DNA of 62,637 nucleotides from an uncultured Spirochaetota bacterium (lineage in GTDB: Bacteria; Spirochaetota; Spirochaetia; Treponematales; UBA12059), in the NCBI GenBank assembly GCA_937873275.1, contig CALMRC010000102.1:1-62637 (forward strand), in the 5' to 3' direction. Made by a program: the position numbers and the translations under genes. How positions within the stretch are numbered: the stretch's first letter is position 1; each line of letters opens with the position of its first letter. Of this stretch, positions 24,960 through 33,717 are shown one piece after another. The notes beneath the pieces were generated by a model that searched no databases, was not told the DNA's origin, and saw only the letters and a program-made list of their open reading frames with translations.

Positions 24960-26453
24960 ATGGGAACCGAAGGCATCATCGCGATCGACGCGGGCACGAC
25001 CAGCATCCGGGCCGTCCTGTTCGACCGGTCCGGGCGGGCCGCGTCCGCCGCCCAGGAGGAGAACCCCCCGGCGTACCACGGCGACGGCCGGGTGGAGCAG
25101 GAGGCCTCCACCTGGGCGGGGGCCCTCTTCCGGATCCTGGGCCGGATCTCCCGGGAGGCCGCGGCCGAAGGAGTCGGCGTGTCGGCGATCACCGTCACCG
25201 CCAACCGATCCTGCGTCCTTCCCGTGGATTCCCGGGGAGGGGCCCTCCATCCGGTCATCATGTGGCAGGATACCCGAACCGACGGGATCTGCCGCGAACT
25301 CGCCGCCCAGTCCCGCAGGGTCTACGAGCGGTCCGGCCTACCCGTCACCTCGGTGTTCTCGGCGGTCAAGATGGCCTGGCTCCGGAGGGAGCGCCCGGAG
25401 GTATGGGCCCGGACGGCCCGGATGCTGGGGGTCCAGGATTACCTGATCTTCCTTCTCACCGGACTTTTCGTCACGAACCGCTCCCTGGCCAGCCGCACGA
25501 ACCTGTTGAGCCTGGAGACCGGGGACTGGGACCCGGAACTCCTCGGGATCTTCGGTATCGAGCGCCGGGTCCTCTGCGACCTGGTCGATCCCGGCCGGGA
25601 GGCGGGGGCCCTGACCCCCGAGGCGGCGGCCGCCGCCGAGCTTCCCCCGGGCATCCCGGTGGTGACCGCCGGGGGAGACCAGCAGTGCGCGGCCCTGGGC
25701 ATGGGGCTCCTGGCGGCGGGGGACGTTGTGGCCAACACGGGCACCGGTTCCTACGTGATCGGCCTGTCCGACCGGCCCGTCCGGGATCCGGAGATGCGCC
25801 TGTATTGCAACATCTCGGCCCTCCCCGGGCGCTACGTGGCGGAGGCCGCCTCCCCCGCGGCGGGGGTCGCCTACCGATGGTTCCGGGACCGCTTCTACGG
25901 GGGGCCGGACGGTTCGGCGGACGGGTTCGGGGCCGTCAACGCCGAAGTCGAGGCGTCCCCTCCCGGGGCGAACGGTGTGGTCCACCTTCCCCGATTCAAG
26001 AGCATGGGGGCCGGGGTCGGAAACCCCGGAATCTCGGCCGGCCGGGCCTCTTTCCACGGCATCGGCCTTTCGACCTCCCGGGGCGACCTGGCCCGGGCCG
26101 TCCTGGAGGGCGTGGCCGCGGACATGGCGGACAACCTGGGGCTGGTCGAGCGATGGACGGGTCCCAAGGAGGCGGTTCGGGTCGCGGGGGGACTGACCCG
26201 GTTCCCGGAGTTCGACCGTATCCTGGCCTCCCTCTGCGGCCGTCCGGTTGTCCTGGCCCCGGAAAGCGAGGCCACCGCCCGGGGAGCCTGGATCAGCGCC
26301 GCGGTCCGCCGGGGCCTGTACCCGGACGCCGCGGCGGCCTATGCCGCCTCCGGCGCGGGAGCGGGGGACCGGATCTTCGAGCCGGACCCCGCCCGGCGGG
26401 ACGTGTACGCGAGGCTGCGGGAGGAGCGGGCCAGGCTCGGATCCTCGGACTGA
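24960..26453 (+). CDS. FGGY-family carbohydrate kinase
   Basis: Phosphorylates a sugar or sugar acid with ATP; 497 residues, normal for the family. It shows AIDAGTTSIRAVLFD (phosphate 1 motif, about 8-22), VEQEAS, the TANRSCVLPVD and WQDTRTD substrate-region blocks, TAGGDQQCAALG with the catalytic Asp (about 238), NTGTGSYV (phosphate 2) and the adenosine motif RVAGGLTRFPEFDRILA. GGAGG lies before the ATG. The kinase is divergent from the DeoR-family gene and flanked by ula genes, with no PTS present. Candidates are LyxK/YiaP-like 3-keto-L-gulonate or L-xylulose kinase, or a kinase acting on ascorbate itself at O6. The sequence alone does not choose between these; xylulokinase is also possible. 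Confidence 0.88.
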   Translation: MGTEGIIAIDAGTTSIRAVLFDRSGRAASAAQEENPPAYHGDGRVEQEASTWAGALFRILGRISREAAAEGVGVSAITVTANRSCVLPVDSRGGALHPVIMWQDTRTDGICRELAAQSRRVYERSGLPVTSVFSAVKMAWLRRERPEVWARTARMLGVQDYLIFLLTGLFVTNRSLASRTNLLSLETGDWDPELLGIFGIERRVLCDLVDPGREAGALTPEAAAAAELPPGIPVVTAGGDQQCAALGMGLLAAGDVVANTGTGSYVIGLSDRPVRDPEMRLYCNISALPGRYVAEAASPAAGVAYRWFRDRFYGGPDGSADGFGAVNAEVEASPPGANGVVHLPRFKSMGAGVGNPGISAGRASFHGIGLSTSRGDLARAVLEGVAADMADNLGLVERWTGPKEAVRVAGGLTRFPEFDRILASLCGRPVVLAPESEATARGAWISAAVRRGLYPDAAAAYAASGAGAGDRIFEPDPARRDVYARLREERARLGSSD

Positions 26454-26500
26454 GGTCCGCGGCCGCTGCCGCCGGCGGCACGACGCGCACCGACTCCCGG

Positions 26501-28570
26501 TCAGCCGGTCCTGAAACGTCCGACGGAGTCGCGGACGATGTCGATGCTCTGCGAGAGCTTCGAGATCGCGGTGTTGAGATCCCGCATCGCCTCGATGATC
26601 TCCCGGGTGCCGATGTCGATCTCCCGGATCCCGTTGAGGGATTCCTGGCTCACGGAGAGAACGCTTGCCGCGCGTCCGCGTATCGTCTCGCTGCGTTCCG
26701 CGATACGGACGGAGCCGGATTCCACCCGCTCGGTGGCCTCCCGCAGGGCGAGTATCGCCCGGGAAATCTCCTCGGCCCCCAGGGAAAGCTCGTCCGTCGC
26801 GTGGGCGATCTCGTCAAAGGCCTCCCGGGCCGTGCCGATCTGGGTTTCGATGTTCCCGTATTTCGTGTGGACGTTGTCCGTGAAGGTCTTGAGCTTGCGG
26901 ATGTCCTCGGCGTTCTTGCCGAGGCTCTCCCCGATGGCTTTCGCGTTCTCCGCCGAGGACTCCGCGAGGGACCGAATTTCCGACGCCACCACGGCGAATC
27001 CCCGGCCGCTGTCGCCCGCGTGGGCGGCCTCTATCGCGGCGTTCATCGAAAGGATGTTCGTCTGGGTCGCGATGCCGTTGATCGCGGTGATGGCCTCTTG
27101 GAGCCGCTCAAGGGATCCGGCGAGCTCGGCGACCTTCTCCGCCGTCGCCTCTACCTCCTCCCGCCCGCCGTCGGTCAGGGCCTGTAGTTCGGCCAGCGCG
27201 GAGGTCTTGGTCCGTGCGGTGGAAGCCACGCTCCGGATGGAGGCGAGCATCTGCTCCACCGCCGCGGAGGACTGGGTGACGGCCGAGGCTTGCGCCTGCA
27301 CCTGTTCGGAGAGACTGCGGCCGTCTTCCGCGATCTCCTCCGCCGCGGAGGAGGATCCTTCCGCCTCCGCCGAGAGACGCTCGATCTGCCCACGCATGGA
27401 TCGGATGGTCGCCGCGATCTCCTCCGCCGCAGCCCCCGTCTCCGTGGAGCTCGAGGCCACCACGGTCTTCTGGGCGGTCGCCTCCTCTACCGCGACCTGA
27501 ACGGAGGACACGATGCCGGCCAAGGATTCCACGAAGCCGTTGAACTCTCTCGCCGCCGCGCCGATCTCGTCGGAACGGCGGACCGCCAGCCTTGCGCCGA
27601 GATCCCCGCCGCCCGCGGAGATGGCCCCCAGCCTCGCCCCGAGATCCGCCAAGGGACGCAGCACCAGGCGGGATACCGCCCCCAGGGACACGGCCAGGGA
27701 GAGCAGGCCGACGAGGCCCAACAGGGCGCCCGTCCTCGTAAAGGAGCCGGCTTCGGCCGTGATCGCCGCCTCGTCGGCTTCCACGAAGACGGACCACCCG
27801 TTGCCGGCGGGCTTTCGGAATGCGATTTTGCGCCGGCCGGAATCCTCGAAGCGAAGGAACTCCCCCGGCGGAAGGCCCGAAAGGCCGCGGACGGCCGGCC
27901 GGTCCGTGTAATCCACCAGGTCTTCCTTGCTGAGGAGGGCAGGATCGTCGTGGGCGATCAGGAACCCTCCCCCGTCCACGACGAAAAGGGATCCTCCCTC
28001 GAAGCGATTTCTCCCGACTATGTTCGAGATCTCCGTCAGCGTGGAGGCGAGGAGCAATACGCCGGCCGGAGTCGGCGATCCGTCCGCCGCCGGTATCGGG
28101 AACCCGTAGGCGACCGCGGGAACCGGCGGGTTCAGGGACCGCCCCATGAGGACCTGCCGGGCGACCGGCATCCCCGCCATCGCCTCGGTGAAGTAGGTCC
28201 TGTCCGCCCGGCTACCGCTTCCCGGACGTCCGTCGTTGAGGATGAAAACGCTACCGTCCGGTTTGATGGAATACAGGGTGTAGACGTAGGCCGAGAGGGC
28301 CGGGAAAGCCCCGGCGAACGCGGCCGCGTGGCCTCCCGGGTCCATGGCCCGAACCGCCGGATTGCCCGTGACGGTCCTCGCCGCCGTGACGATGGTCTCC
28401 TCCCAGCGGTCGATGTCGTTCGCGGCCGTCTCCGCCCGGTGCCGGATATCCTCGAAGGCCGCGTCGAGCAGCAGGGAGCGAGCCCGGATCGTCACGAATC
28501 CTACGAGCGTCCCAAGCACGACAAGGGCGATTACCGTTGCCAACAGAGTCAGGCGCGCGCCGATTTTCAT
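26501..28570 (-). CDS. Methyl-accepting chemotaxis protein
   Basis: Membrane chemoreceptor, 689 residues. TM1 (about 8-30) is followed by a periplasmic sensor domain of the Cache type (about 35-275; features such as [19 protein letters not shown] and AYGFPIPA), TM2 (about 280-305), a HAMP linker and a long cytoplasmic signalling helix pair. The highly conserved hairpin tip reads [20 protein letters not shown] with [17 protein letters not shown] next. The start at 28570 has GGGGGA upstream; an alternative 20 codons earlier would place polar residues before TM1. The gene stands alone, between the FGGY kinase and the transketolase operon. Cache domains often bind organic acids or amino acids; a role in sensing the imported sugar acids is only suggested by position. 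Confidence 0.93.
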   Translation of the reverse strand: MKIGARLTLLATVIALVVLGTLVGFVTIRARSLLLDAAFEDIRHRAETAANDIDRWEETIVTAARTVTGNPAVRAMDPGGHAAAFAGAFPALSAYVYTLYSIKPDGSVFILNDGRPGSGSRADRTYFTEAMAGMPVARQVLMGRSLNPPVPAVAYGFPIPAADGSPTPAGVLLLASTLTEISNIVGRNRFEGGSLFVVDGGGFLIAHDDPALLSKEDLVDYTDRPAVRGLSGLPPGEFLRFEDSGRRKIAFRKPAGNGWSVFVEADEAAITAEAGSFTRTGALLGLVGLLSLAVSLGAVSRLVLRPLADLGARLGAISAGGGDLGARLAVRRSDEIGAAAREFNGFVESLAGIVSSVQVAVEEATAQKTVVASSSTETGAAAEEIAATIRSMRGQIERLSAEAEGSSSAAEEIAEDGRSLSEQVQAQASAVTQSSAAVEQMLASIRSVASTARTKTSALAELQALTDGGREEVEATAEKVAELAGSLERLQEAITAINGIATQTNILSMNAAIEAAHAGDSGRGFAVVASEIRSLAESSAENAKAIGESLGKNAEDIRKLKTFTDNVHTKYGNIETQIGTAREAFDEIAHATDELSLGAEEISRAILALREATERVESGSVRIAERSETIRGRAASVLSVSQESLNGIREIDIGTREIIEAMRDLNTAISKLSQSIDIVRDSVGRFRTG

Positions 28571-28746
28571 CGGGTATCCCCCTGAACCGATACTCGTATC
28601 TAAATTTACATTATGTGTATTAGTGTCCACCTCTTCAAGGAATCATCGGTACGCTCCGCGATCCGGAGTGACCTTCCGCGAATCCGCTCCCGGGAACGGC
28701 GCCGGAATCCGGCGATCTTCCCGTCTTCCCATTGAAGATCCGCCTG

Positions 28747-29721
28747 TTACGTGTACACCTCGGGATTCAGACAGTCCGGGGCCTTCTGGCCCTTCACCAT
28801 GGCGATCACGTTCGCGGCCGCTTTCAAGGCCATTCCGTTCCGGCTGGAGACCGTGGCGCTGGCGGTGTGGGGGGTGATGACCACGTTCGGCAGGGAGGCC
28901 AGGCCCTCCGCCAGGGCGGGCTCCCGCTCGTAGACGTCCAGGCCGGCCCCCGCGATGAGCCCGTCCTTCAAGGCCCGGACCAGGTCGTCCTCGGCAAGCA
29001 CCGGACCCCGGGCGGTGTTGACGAGGTAGGCGGTCTTCTTCATCTTCCGGAAGGTGTCGTAGGTGAAGAGGTGCCGGGTCTCCGGCATCAGGGGCACGTG
29101 GACGCTCACGAAATCCGACTGGGCAAGGAGTTCCTCGAAGGGAACGAAGCGGGCGCCGACGGCCTTCTCCAAGGCCTCGTTGCGGCGGGCGTCGGTGTAC
29201 AGGACCTTCATGCGGAAGCCGACGCTCTTGGCGGCCATGGCCGCCCCGATCCGTCCGGCCCCCACGATGCCCAGGGTCGCCCCGGTCACGTCCCCGCCGA
29301 TGAACTGCAAGGGCCCCCAGCCCTTCCATGACCCCGAGCGGTTCACGCCGTCGGACTCCACCACCCGCCGGGCCGCGGCGAACAGCAGGGCCCAGGCCAT
29401 GTCCGCCGTGGCGTCCGTGAGCACGTCCGGGGTGTTGGACAGGGGAATCCGGCGGCGGGTGGCCTCCGGCACGTCCAGGTTGTCGAAGCCCACGGCGAAG
29501 TTGGCGAAGCCCTTGACCCCCGCGGCGGCCTCGAAGGCCTCGGCGTCGACCTTGTCCGTGAGGAGGCAGACCACCCCGTCCCGGCCTTGGATCGCGTCCA
29601 GGAATTCCCGGCGGGTCAGGGGCCGGTCGTGGGGGCTCACCTCCACCTCGCATTCCTTCCGGAGCAGGTCCAGCCCCGCGTCGGGGATGCGCCGGGTCAC
29701 GTATACCTTGGGTTTCGCCAT
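28747..29721 (-). CDS. D-2-hydroxyacid dehydrogenase (glyoxylate/hydroxypyruvate reductase type)
   Basis: NAD(P)-dependent oxidoreductase of 324 residues acting on D-2-hydroxyacids such as glycerate, glycolate or gluconate. It shows the substrate-loop FANFAVGFDNLDV (about 72-84), the Rossmann motif GIVGAGRIGAAMA (about 151-163), VNTARGPV with the catalytic Arg (about 235), LDVYEREP with the catalytic Glu (about 264) and ITPHTASA with the catalytic His (about 282). The closest general type is GyaR/GhrB. AAGGAGACG precedes the ATG. Last gene of the operon starting at 33589, about 85 bases after the TIM-barrel gene. It could handle glycolaldehyde-, glycerate- or ketoacid-type products of the pathway. 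Confidence 0.9.
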   Translation of the reverse strand: MAKPKVYVTRRIPDAGLDLLRKECEVEVSPHDRPLTRREFLDAIQGRDGVVCLLTDKVDAEAFEAAAGVKGFANFAVGFDNLDVPEATRRRIPLSNTPDVLTDATADMAWALLFAAARRVVESDGVNRSGSWKGWGPLQFIGGDVTGATLGIVGAGRIGAAMAAKSVGFRMKVLYTDARRNEALEKAVGARFVPFEELLAQSDFVSVHVPLMPETRHLFTYDTFRKMKKTAYLVNTARGPVLAEDDLVRALKDGLIAGAGLDVYEREPALAEGLASLPNVVITPHTASATVSSRNGMALKAAANVIAMVKGQKAPDCLNPEVYT

Positions 29722-29805
29722 CGTCGTCTCCTTGGAAAGAATATGCCCGGCGCGGATCGAAGTCCCGCCGGGCAGTCGAATGATCGGGCGGTGTCCGGAC
29801 CCGCC

Positions 29806-30771
29806 TCAGTCCCGGAGCCCGAAAACCTCGGTCTCCAGGAGCTTCCAGGTCTCCAGGTACCCGGGCCCGCCCATCCGGGCCTCGATGGCCTTGGAATCCA
29901 GGCGGTCCAGGAGCTTCTCGATCCGGCGGGAGAGCCGGGCGTTCGCCTCGAAGGTGCCCGCCACGTCCCAGCGGGTCGGGCTCGTGTCCGAGGTGTACCA
30001 CCCGTCGTACCCGATACGGCGAAGATACCACAGGAACTCCACGTACTCCAGGTAGTGCTTGGTGCCGCAGAAATAGTCCCAGTCCCACTTGCCGTCGTTG
30101 TCGTTGATGTGCACGTACAGGGGTACCCCGCTTCCGTGCACCAGGGCCGCGGCCTCCGCGGGGTTCTCCCCCCCGTAGACCGAGTGCCCGAAGTCCAGGG
30201 TGACCCCCAGGCCCCGGGTTCCCGCGTCCCGGATCAGGCAGAGGGTCTTGGCCGCGCTGTCGACGAAGCACCGGCCCCGGGTCTCCGAGGGTTTGTACTC
30301 CACGAAGAGGGTCACCTCGGGCCGGTGGGCCGCGGCTTCCGCGAAGGCGTCCGCCAGGTGACGCCAGGAAGCGGCGTAGTCGTACTGGAAGGAGAACTCG
30401 TACCCGTCTCCCAGGGGACAACAGGTCACCTTGTCCGCCCCGACGGCGGCGGCGTAGTCCTTGGCCTCCTTGAGGAAGCGGACGGCCTTGGCCCGGATCC
30501 CGGGATCCGAGGAGGTCAAGCCCCCGGAGCGGAACTCGGGTTCCGCCTTGACGTTCACGTTGATCGCCGCCACGGAAAGCCGGTGCTTGGCCAGGAGGGA
30601 CTTGAGCTCTCCCGCGGAGGGGACCTCGTAGGGATGGACCACCTCGACCCCGGAATAGCCGGGGATGGAGGCCAACAGCTTGAACTTTGCGTCCAGGTCC
30701 AGGGCCTCGTTGTATTCATGGAACCGGTCCTTGGTCTTGCCCAGGAATCCGGTGATGACGGCCAGCTTCAT
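29806..30771 (-). CDS. Sugar phosphate isomerase/epimerase, AP-endonuclease-2 fold (TIM barrel)
   Basis: A 321-residue TIM-barrel protein of the xylose-isomerase-like/AP endonuclease 2 superfamily. Likely metal ligands and active-site residues are seen in GVEVVHPYE (about 36-44), TLFVEYKPSE (about 175, Glu), VTLDFGHSVYGGENPAEA (about 205, Asp/His), PLYVHINDNDGKWDWD (about 238) and WYTSDTSPTRWDV near the end. These features fit a sugar epimerase or isomerase acting on an unphosphorylated or phosphorylated ketose. Between the transketolase small-subunit gene and the dehydrogenase gene in the same operon. The exact reaction is not recognisable; a second, distinct protein of the same fold opens the operon. 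Confidence 0.85.
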   Translation of the reverse strand: MKLAVITGFLGKTKDRFHEYNEALDLDAKFKLLASIPGYSGVEVVHPYEVPSAGELKSLLAKHRLSVAAINVNVKAEPEFRSGGLTSSDPGIRAKAVRFLKEAKDYAAAVGADKVTCCPLGDGYEFSFQYDYAASWRHLADAFAEAAAHRPEVTLFVEYKPSETRGRCFVDSAAKTLCLIRDAGTRGLGVTLDFGHSVYGGENPAEAAALVHGSGVPLYVHINDNDGKWDWDYFCGTKHYLEYVEFLWYLRRIGYDGWYTSDTSPTRWDVAGTFEANARLSRRIEKLLDRLDSKAIEARMGGPGYLETWKLLETEVFGLRD

Positions 30772-30822
30772 GCGGTCCTCCTTCTCGTCTCGATGCCGGA
30801 GCCGCCCGGGGGCGGTCCGGGA

Positions 30823-31776
30823 CTAGTTCTTTCGCGCGACCAGGTCCCGGGCCGTCCGGGCGATGGCGGCGGCGTCCAGGCCGAACTTCTCCAGGGTCTT
30901 GGCGTACGCCCCGCTCTCGGCGAAGGTGTCCGCCAGGCCCAGTTGTGCGAAAGGCACGGAGCGGCCGTTCCGCATGCACCAGGCCGCCAACTCGTAGCCC
31001 AGGCCGTTCCGCCTCTGGTGGTTTTCCGCCACCAGTAGGGCTCCGGTACGGTCCAGGGACTTCGCCAGGGCGGCCTCGTCCCAGGGCTTCAGGGAGTAGA
31101 GGTCCAGTACCTCCGCGGAGATCCCCTCGGCGGCCAGGAGCTCCGCCGCCTCGACGGCCTGGATGACCATGTCCCCCAGGCAGGCGATGGTCACGTCGTC
31201 CCCGCGCCGGGGGGTGTGGCTCCCGCCCACCCGGAAGGTGGTCTCCGGGGCGTAGACCTCCTTGAGGGGATCCCGCATGAGTCGGACGAAGACGGGGCCC
31301 GGGGTGTTCCGGGCCAGGTCGAAGGCCGCCCGGGCGCTCGCGCTGTCGCAGGGGGCCAGGACGGTCATGTTCGGCAGGGTCGCCATGAAGGCCAGGTCCT
31401 CGGTGGCCTGGTGGGTCACCCCGTCGATGGCCGCGGTCACCCCCGCGTGGCTGGAGAAGATCTTCACGTTGAGGCGCGGGTAGCAGACGAAGGACCGCAC
31501 CGCCTCCAGGGCCCGCATGGTCAGGAAGACGCCGTATCCGCAGACGAAGACGGTCCGGCCGTCCGCGGCCAGGCCCGCGGCGGCGGCCATGGTCCCGAGC
31601 TCCGCGATGCCCAGGTTGAAGTACCGGTCGGGGTAGGCGTCCCCGAAGAGGTAGGAATAGGTGGAATACCCGATGTCCGAATCCAGGACCACGAAGCTCC
31701 GGTCCTCCCTCGCGGCCTCCACCAGCCGGTCCATGATGGCGCGCCGGGTGGGCGCCTTGGCGGGGGGCAGGCTCAT
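30823..31776 (-). CDS. Split transketolase, C-terminal (pyrimidine-binding and C-) subunit
   Basis: Second half of a two-gene transketolase, 317 residues. It contains the pyrimidine-binding domain, with the catalytic Glu in NLGIAELGTMAAAAGLAADG (about 54-73), FSSHAGVTAAIDGVTHQATEDLA (about 110) and the swivelling C-terminal domain. I take the ATG at 31776, whose GGGAGG ribosome site lies within the 3' end of the partner gene; start and stop overlap as ATGA. The N-terminal TPP-binding half is directly upstream. Split transketolases occur in many anaerobes and in dedicated catabolic operons; the neighbouring isomerases suggest a specialised ketose (phosphate) substrate here. Confidence 0.93.
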   Translation of the reverse strand: MSLPPAKAPTRRAIMDRLVEAAREDRSFVVLDSDIGYSTYSYLFGDAYPDRYFNLGIAELGTMAAAAGLAADGRTVFVCGYGVFLTMRALEAVRSFVCYPRLNVKIFSSHAGVTAAIDGVTHQATEDLAFMATLPNMTVLAPCDSASARAAFDLARNTPGPVFVRLMRDPLKEVYAPETTFRVGGSHTPRRGDDVTIACLGDMVIQAVEAAELLAAEGISAEVLDLYSLKPWDEAALAKSLDRTGALLVAENHQRRNGLGYELAAWCMRNGRSVPFAQLGLADTFAESGAYAKTLEKFGLDAAAIARTARDLVARKN

Positions 31777-32624
31777 TCGGTCCTCCCTTCGATCTCCTCG
31801 CAGGCCCGTCGGCGTTCCTCGTCCGAGGGCGGCTTGCCGTGCCACTCGCGCTTGTCCTCCATGAAGCTCACTCCCTTTCCCTTGACCGTCCGGGCGATCA
31901 CGCAGGTGGGCTTGCCGGTGCGCTCCCGGGCCTTTTCCAGGGTCGCCAGGACCTGCCGCATGTCGTGCCCGTCCATCTCCAGGACCCGCCAGTTGAAGGA
32001 CTCGAACTTCCGGTCGATGGGCTCCATGGGCAGGATGTCGTCCGCCCGGCCGTCGTTCTGGAGGTTGTTCCGATCCACGATGGCCACCAGGTTATCCAGG
32101 CGGTACTTGGCCGCCTGGGCGGCGGTTTCCCAAACCACCCCCTCGTCCAGTTCCCCGTCCCCGAGCACAGCCCAGACCGTGTTCGTACGGCCCGAAAGCC
32201 GGGCGTCCAGGGCCATGCCCAGGGCCTGCCCGAACCCGAGGCCCAGGGATCCCGAGGTGGCGTCCACCCCGGGCAGGTAGGTCGCCACGGGGTGACCCTG
32301 GAGACGGCTGTCGTTTCGCCGCAGGGTGGAGAGCTCCTCCACCGGGAAGTAGCCCCGGAGGGCCAGGGCGGCGTACCAGACCGGGCAGGCGTGGCCCTTG
32401 GAAAGGACGAAGCGGTCCCGGTCGGGCTTGCGGGGCTCGGCCGGGTCGATGTCCATCAGGTCGAAGTACAGGGCGGTCACGAAGTCCGCGGCGGAGAGGC
32501 TCCCTCCGCAGTGCCCGGACTGCGCGGAATGGACCATCTCCACGATGGCGCGGCGCACGTCCCGGGCCTTGGCCTCCAGGAACGCGACCCGCTCCTCCGG
32601 GGAGCGGGCGCTCGGATTCGTCAT
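31773..32624 (-). CDS. Split transketolase, N-terminal (TPP-binding) subunit
   Basis: First half of a two-gene transketolase, 283 residues. SGHCGGSLSAADFVTALYF (about 37-55), RFVLSKGHACPVWYAALA, GSLGLGFGQALGMALDA and the thiamine-diphosphate motif GDGELDEG (about 152-159) running to N-N-L-Q-N-D (about 184-189) are all present, as are the conserved histidines. AAAGGAGC precedes the ATG. The stop overlaps the C-terminal subunit start by 4 bases and the start overlaps the TIM-barrel gene stop by 4, so the three are translated as a unit. With its partner it transfers a two-carbon ketol unit between sugar phosphates. Confidence 0.94.
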   Translation of the reverse strand: MTNPSARSPEERVAFLEAKARDVRRAIVEMVHSAQSGHCGGSLSAADFVTALYFDLMDIDPAEPRKPDRDRFVLSKGHACPVWYAALALRGYFPVEELSTLRRNDSRLQGHPVATYLPGVDATSGSLGLGFGQALGMALDARLSGRTNTVWAVLGDGELDEGVVWETAAQAAKYRLDNLVAIVDRNNLQNDGRADDILPMEPIDRKFESFNWRVLEMDGHDMRQVLATLEKARERTGKPTCVIARTVKGKGVSFMEDKREWHGKPPSDEERRRACEEIEGRTE

Positions 32625-33589
32625 ACGGGGCTCCTTTCAAGGTTGCGGGCTCCGGGCCCGGGGGCGTTCATGGGATCCGGGGACGCGACCCGCGGATCGG
32701 CCGCGGCCGTCCGGGGCGGGGAGGCGGGAGGCGGGGGCATCCAGGTGTCCAGGGTCTCCCGGGCTTTCCGGTATTCCCGGGCCACGTCCCCGGGGGGGCA
32801 CACGATCTCCACGTCCAGCCCGCCCCGGTACCCCGAAGCCGCCAGGGCTGCCAGGAGGGGGCGGAAGGGGATGGTCCCGTCCCCGGGCGGCCGGGAGAGG
32901 TTTTCGATCCCGTCGTTGTCGCAGAGGTGGGTGGCCGCGATCGCCCCGCCCAACTGTCCCGGAAGGGACGGTACGTCCTCCCCCATGGCGTGGAAGTGCC
33001 CGGTGTCCAGCACCAGGCCCAGGTTTTCCAGCCCGGGTATCGACAGCAGGTCCCGGAATTCGGCGCTTCCGCCCAGGACGTTGCCCGGAAGGAGCTCCAG
33101 GGCGGGGCGGAACCCGGCCCTCCGGGCGGCCTCGGCCAGGAGGCCCAGCCTCTCGACCAGGGCGCCCCGGAGGCCGGCGCGGACCGCGGCGATCGCGGCT
33201 CCGTGGGCGCTTCCTCCCTCCCGGTCCAGGACCAGGGCGGGGAGGGGCACCGCGAACACCTGCGCGCCCCCCAGGGCCGCCGCGATCTCCAGGGCCCGGG
33301 CCGTCCCCTCCGGAAGGCCCCGACGTCCCAGTGCTTCGGGAGTCGCGAAATTTGAACCCAGCCAGTGGGCCACGAAGGGCCCGATCGAAAGTCCCAGGTC
33401 CCGGGCCCGGTCGGCGATCCTTCCGGAGTCCGCCCCGGTCCATGCGGACGATATCTCGGCCCGGAAGGCTTCCGGCTGAAAGGCTCCGTACCCGAGATCC
33501 CGGATGCCCGGGAGGGCGTCCAGGATATCCGCGGGCCGAAATCCCGGGCCGAAGGAGGAGTAGAAGTACGCGGGGGATACTCCGTACAT
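32621..33589 (-). CDS. TIM-barrel sugar isomerase/epimerase, AP-endonuclease-2 fold
   Basis: First gene of the operon, 322 residues. Features of the family: SPAYFYSSFG, YGAFQPEAF (Glu ligand), LELLPGNVLG (about 160, Glu), LVLDTGHFHAMGED (about 187, Asp/His), THLCDNDGIE (about 215, His/Asp) and LDVEIVCPPGD (Glu). The C-terminal 30 residues (after about 287) are Pro/Ala-rich and probably disordered, more than most relatives have. Only a weak CAGG precedes the ATG. The promoter region carries the large TTGTATACAA dyad and is shared with the divergent GntR genes, so this operon is probably under their control. Reaction unknown; isomerisation of a sugar acid or branched pentose feeding the transketolase is plausible. 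Confidence 0.83.
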   Translation of the reverse strand: MYGVSPAYFYSSFGPGFRPADILDALPGIRDLGYGAFQPEAFRAEISSAWTGADSGRIADRARDLGLSIGPFVAHWLGSNFATPEALGRRGLPEGTARALEIAAALGGAQVFAVPLPALVLDREGGSAHGAAIAAVRAGLRGALVERLGLLAEAARRAGFRPALELLPGNVLGGSAEFRDLLSIPGLENLGLVLDTGHFHAMGEDVPSLPGQLGGAIAATHLCDNDGIENLSRPPGDGTIPFRPLLAALAASGYRGGLDVEIVCPPGDVAREYRKARETLDTWMPPPPASPPRTAAADPRVASPDPMNAPGPGARNLERSPV

Positions 33590-33611
33590 AGAACCTGCTT
33601 ATCCAAAAATA

Positions 33612-33676
33612 TTGTATACAAAACATAGACCGACTCCGGCCTCCTGTCAAGGCCGGAATCGGTTGTTTGTATACAA
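33612..33676. promoter_or_regulatory. GntR-type operator pair within a 65-bp dyad
   Basis: Two copies of the palindrome TTGTATACAA (33612-33621 and 33667-33676) lie 55 bases apart, centre to centre. Between them the arms continue as ACCGA-C-TCCGGCC and GGCCGGA-A-TCGGT, so the whole stretch is one large imperfect inverted repeat. It separates the transketolase operon from the two GntR/FCD regulator genes. TTGTATACAA matches the T-G-T-A-T-A-C-A cores of FCD-type GntR operators. Confidence 0.75.
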
Positions 33677-33681
33677 AATCA

Positions 33682-33711
33682 TTGACCGGCCCCGTTCCGG
33701 GGGCATAGAAT
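33682..33711 (+). promoter_or_regulatory. Promoter of the tandem GntR genes
   Basis: TTGACC (33682-33687), 18-base spacer, TAGAAT (33706-33711), then GGACCC and the ATG at 33718. The -35 box begins 6 bases after the second TTGTATACAA operator, so autoregulation is likely. The mRNA should be leaderless. Confidence 0.6.
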
Positions 33712-33717
33712 GGACCC

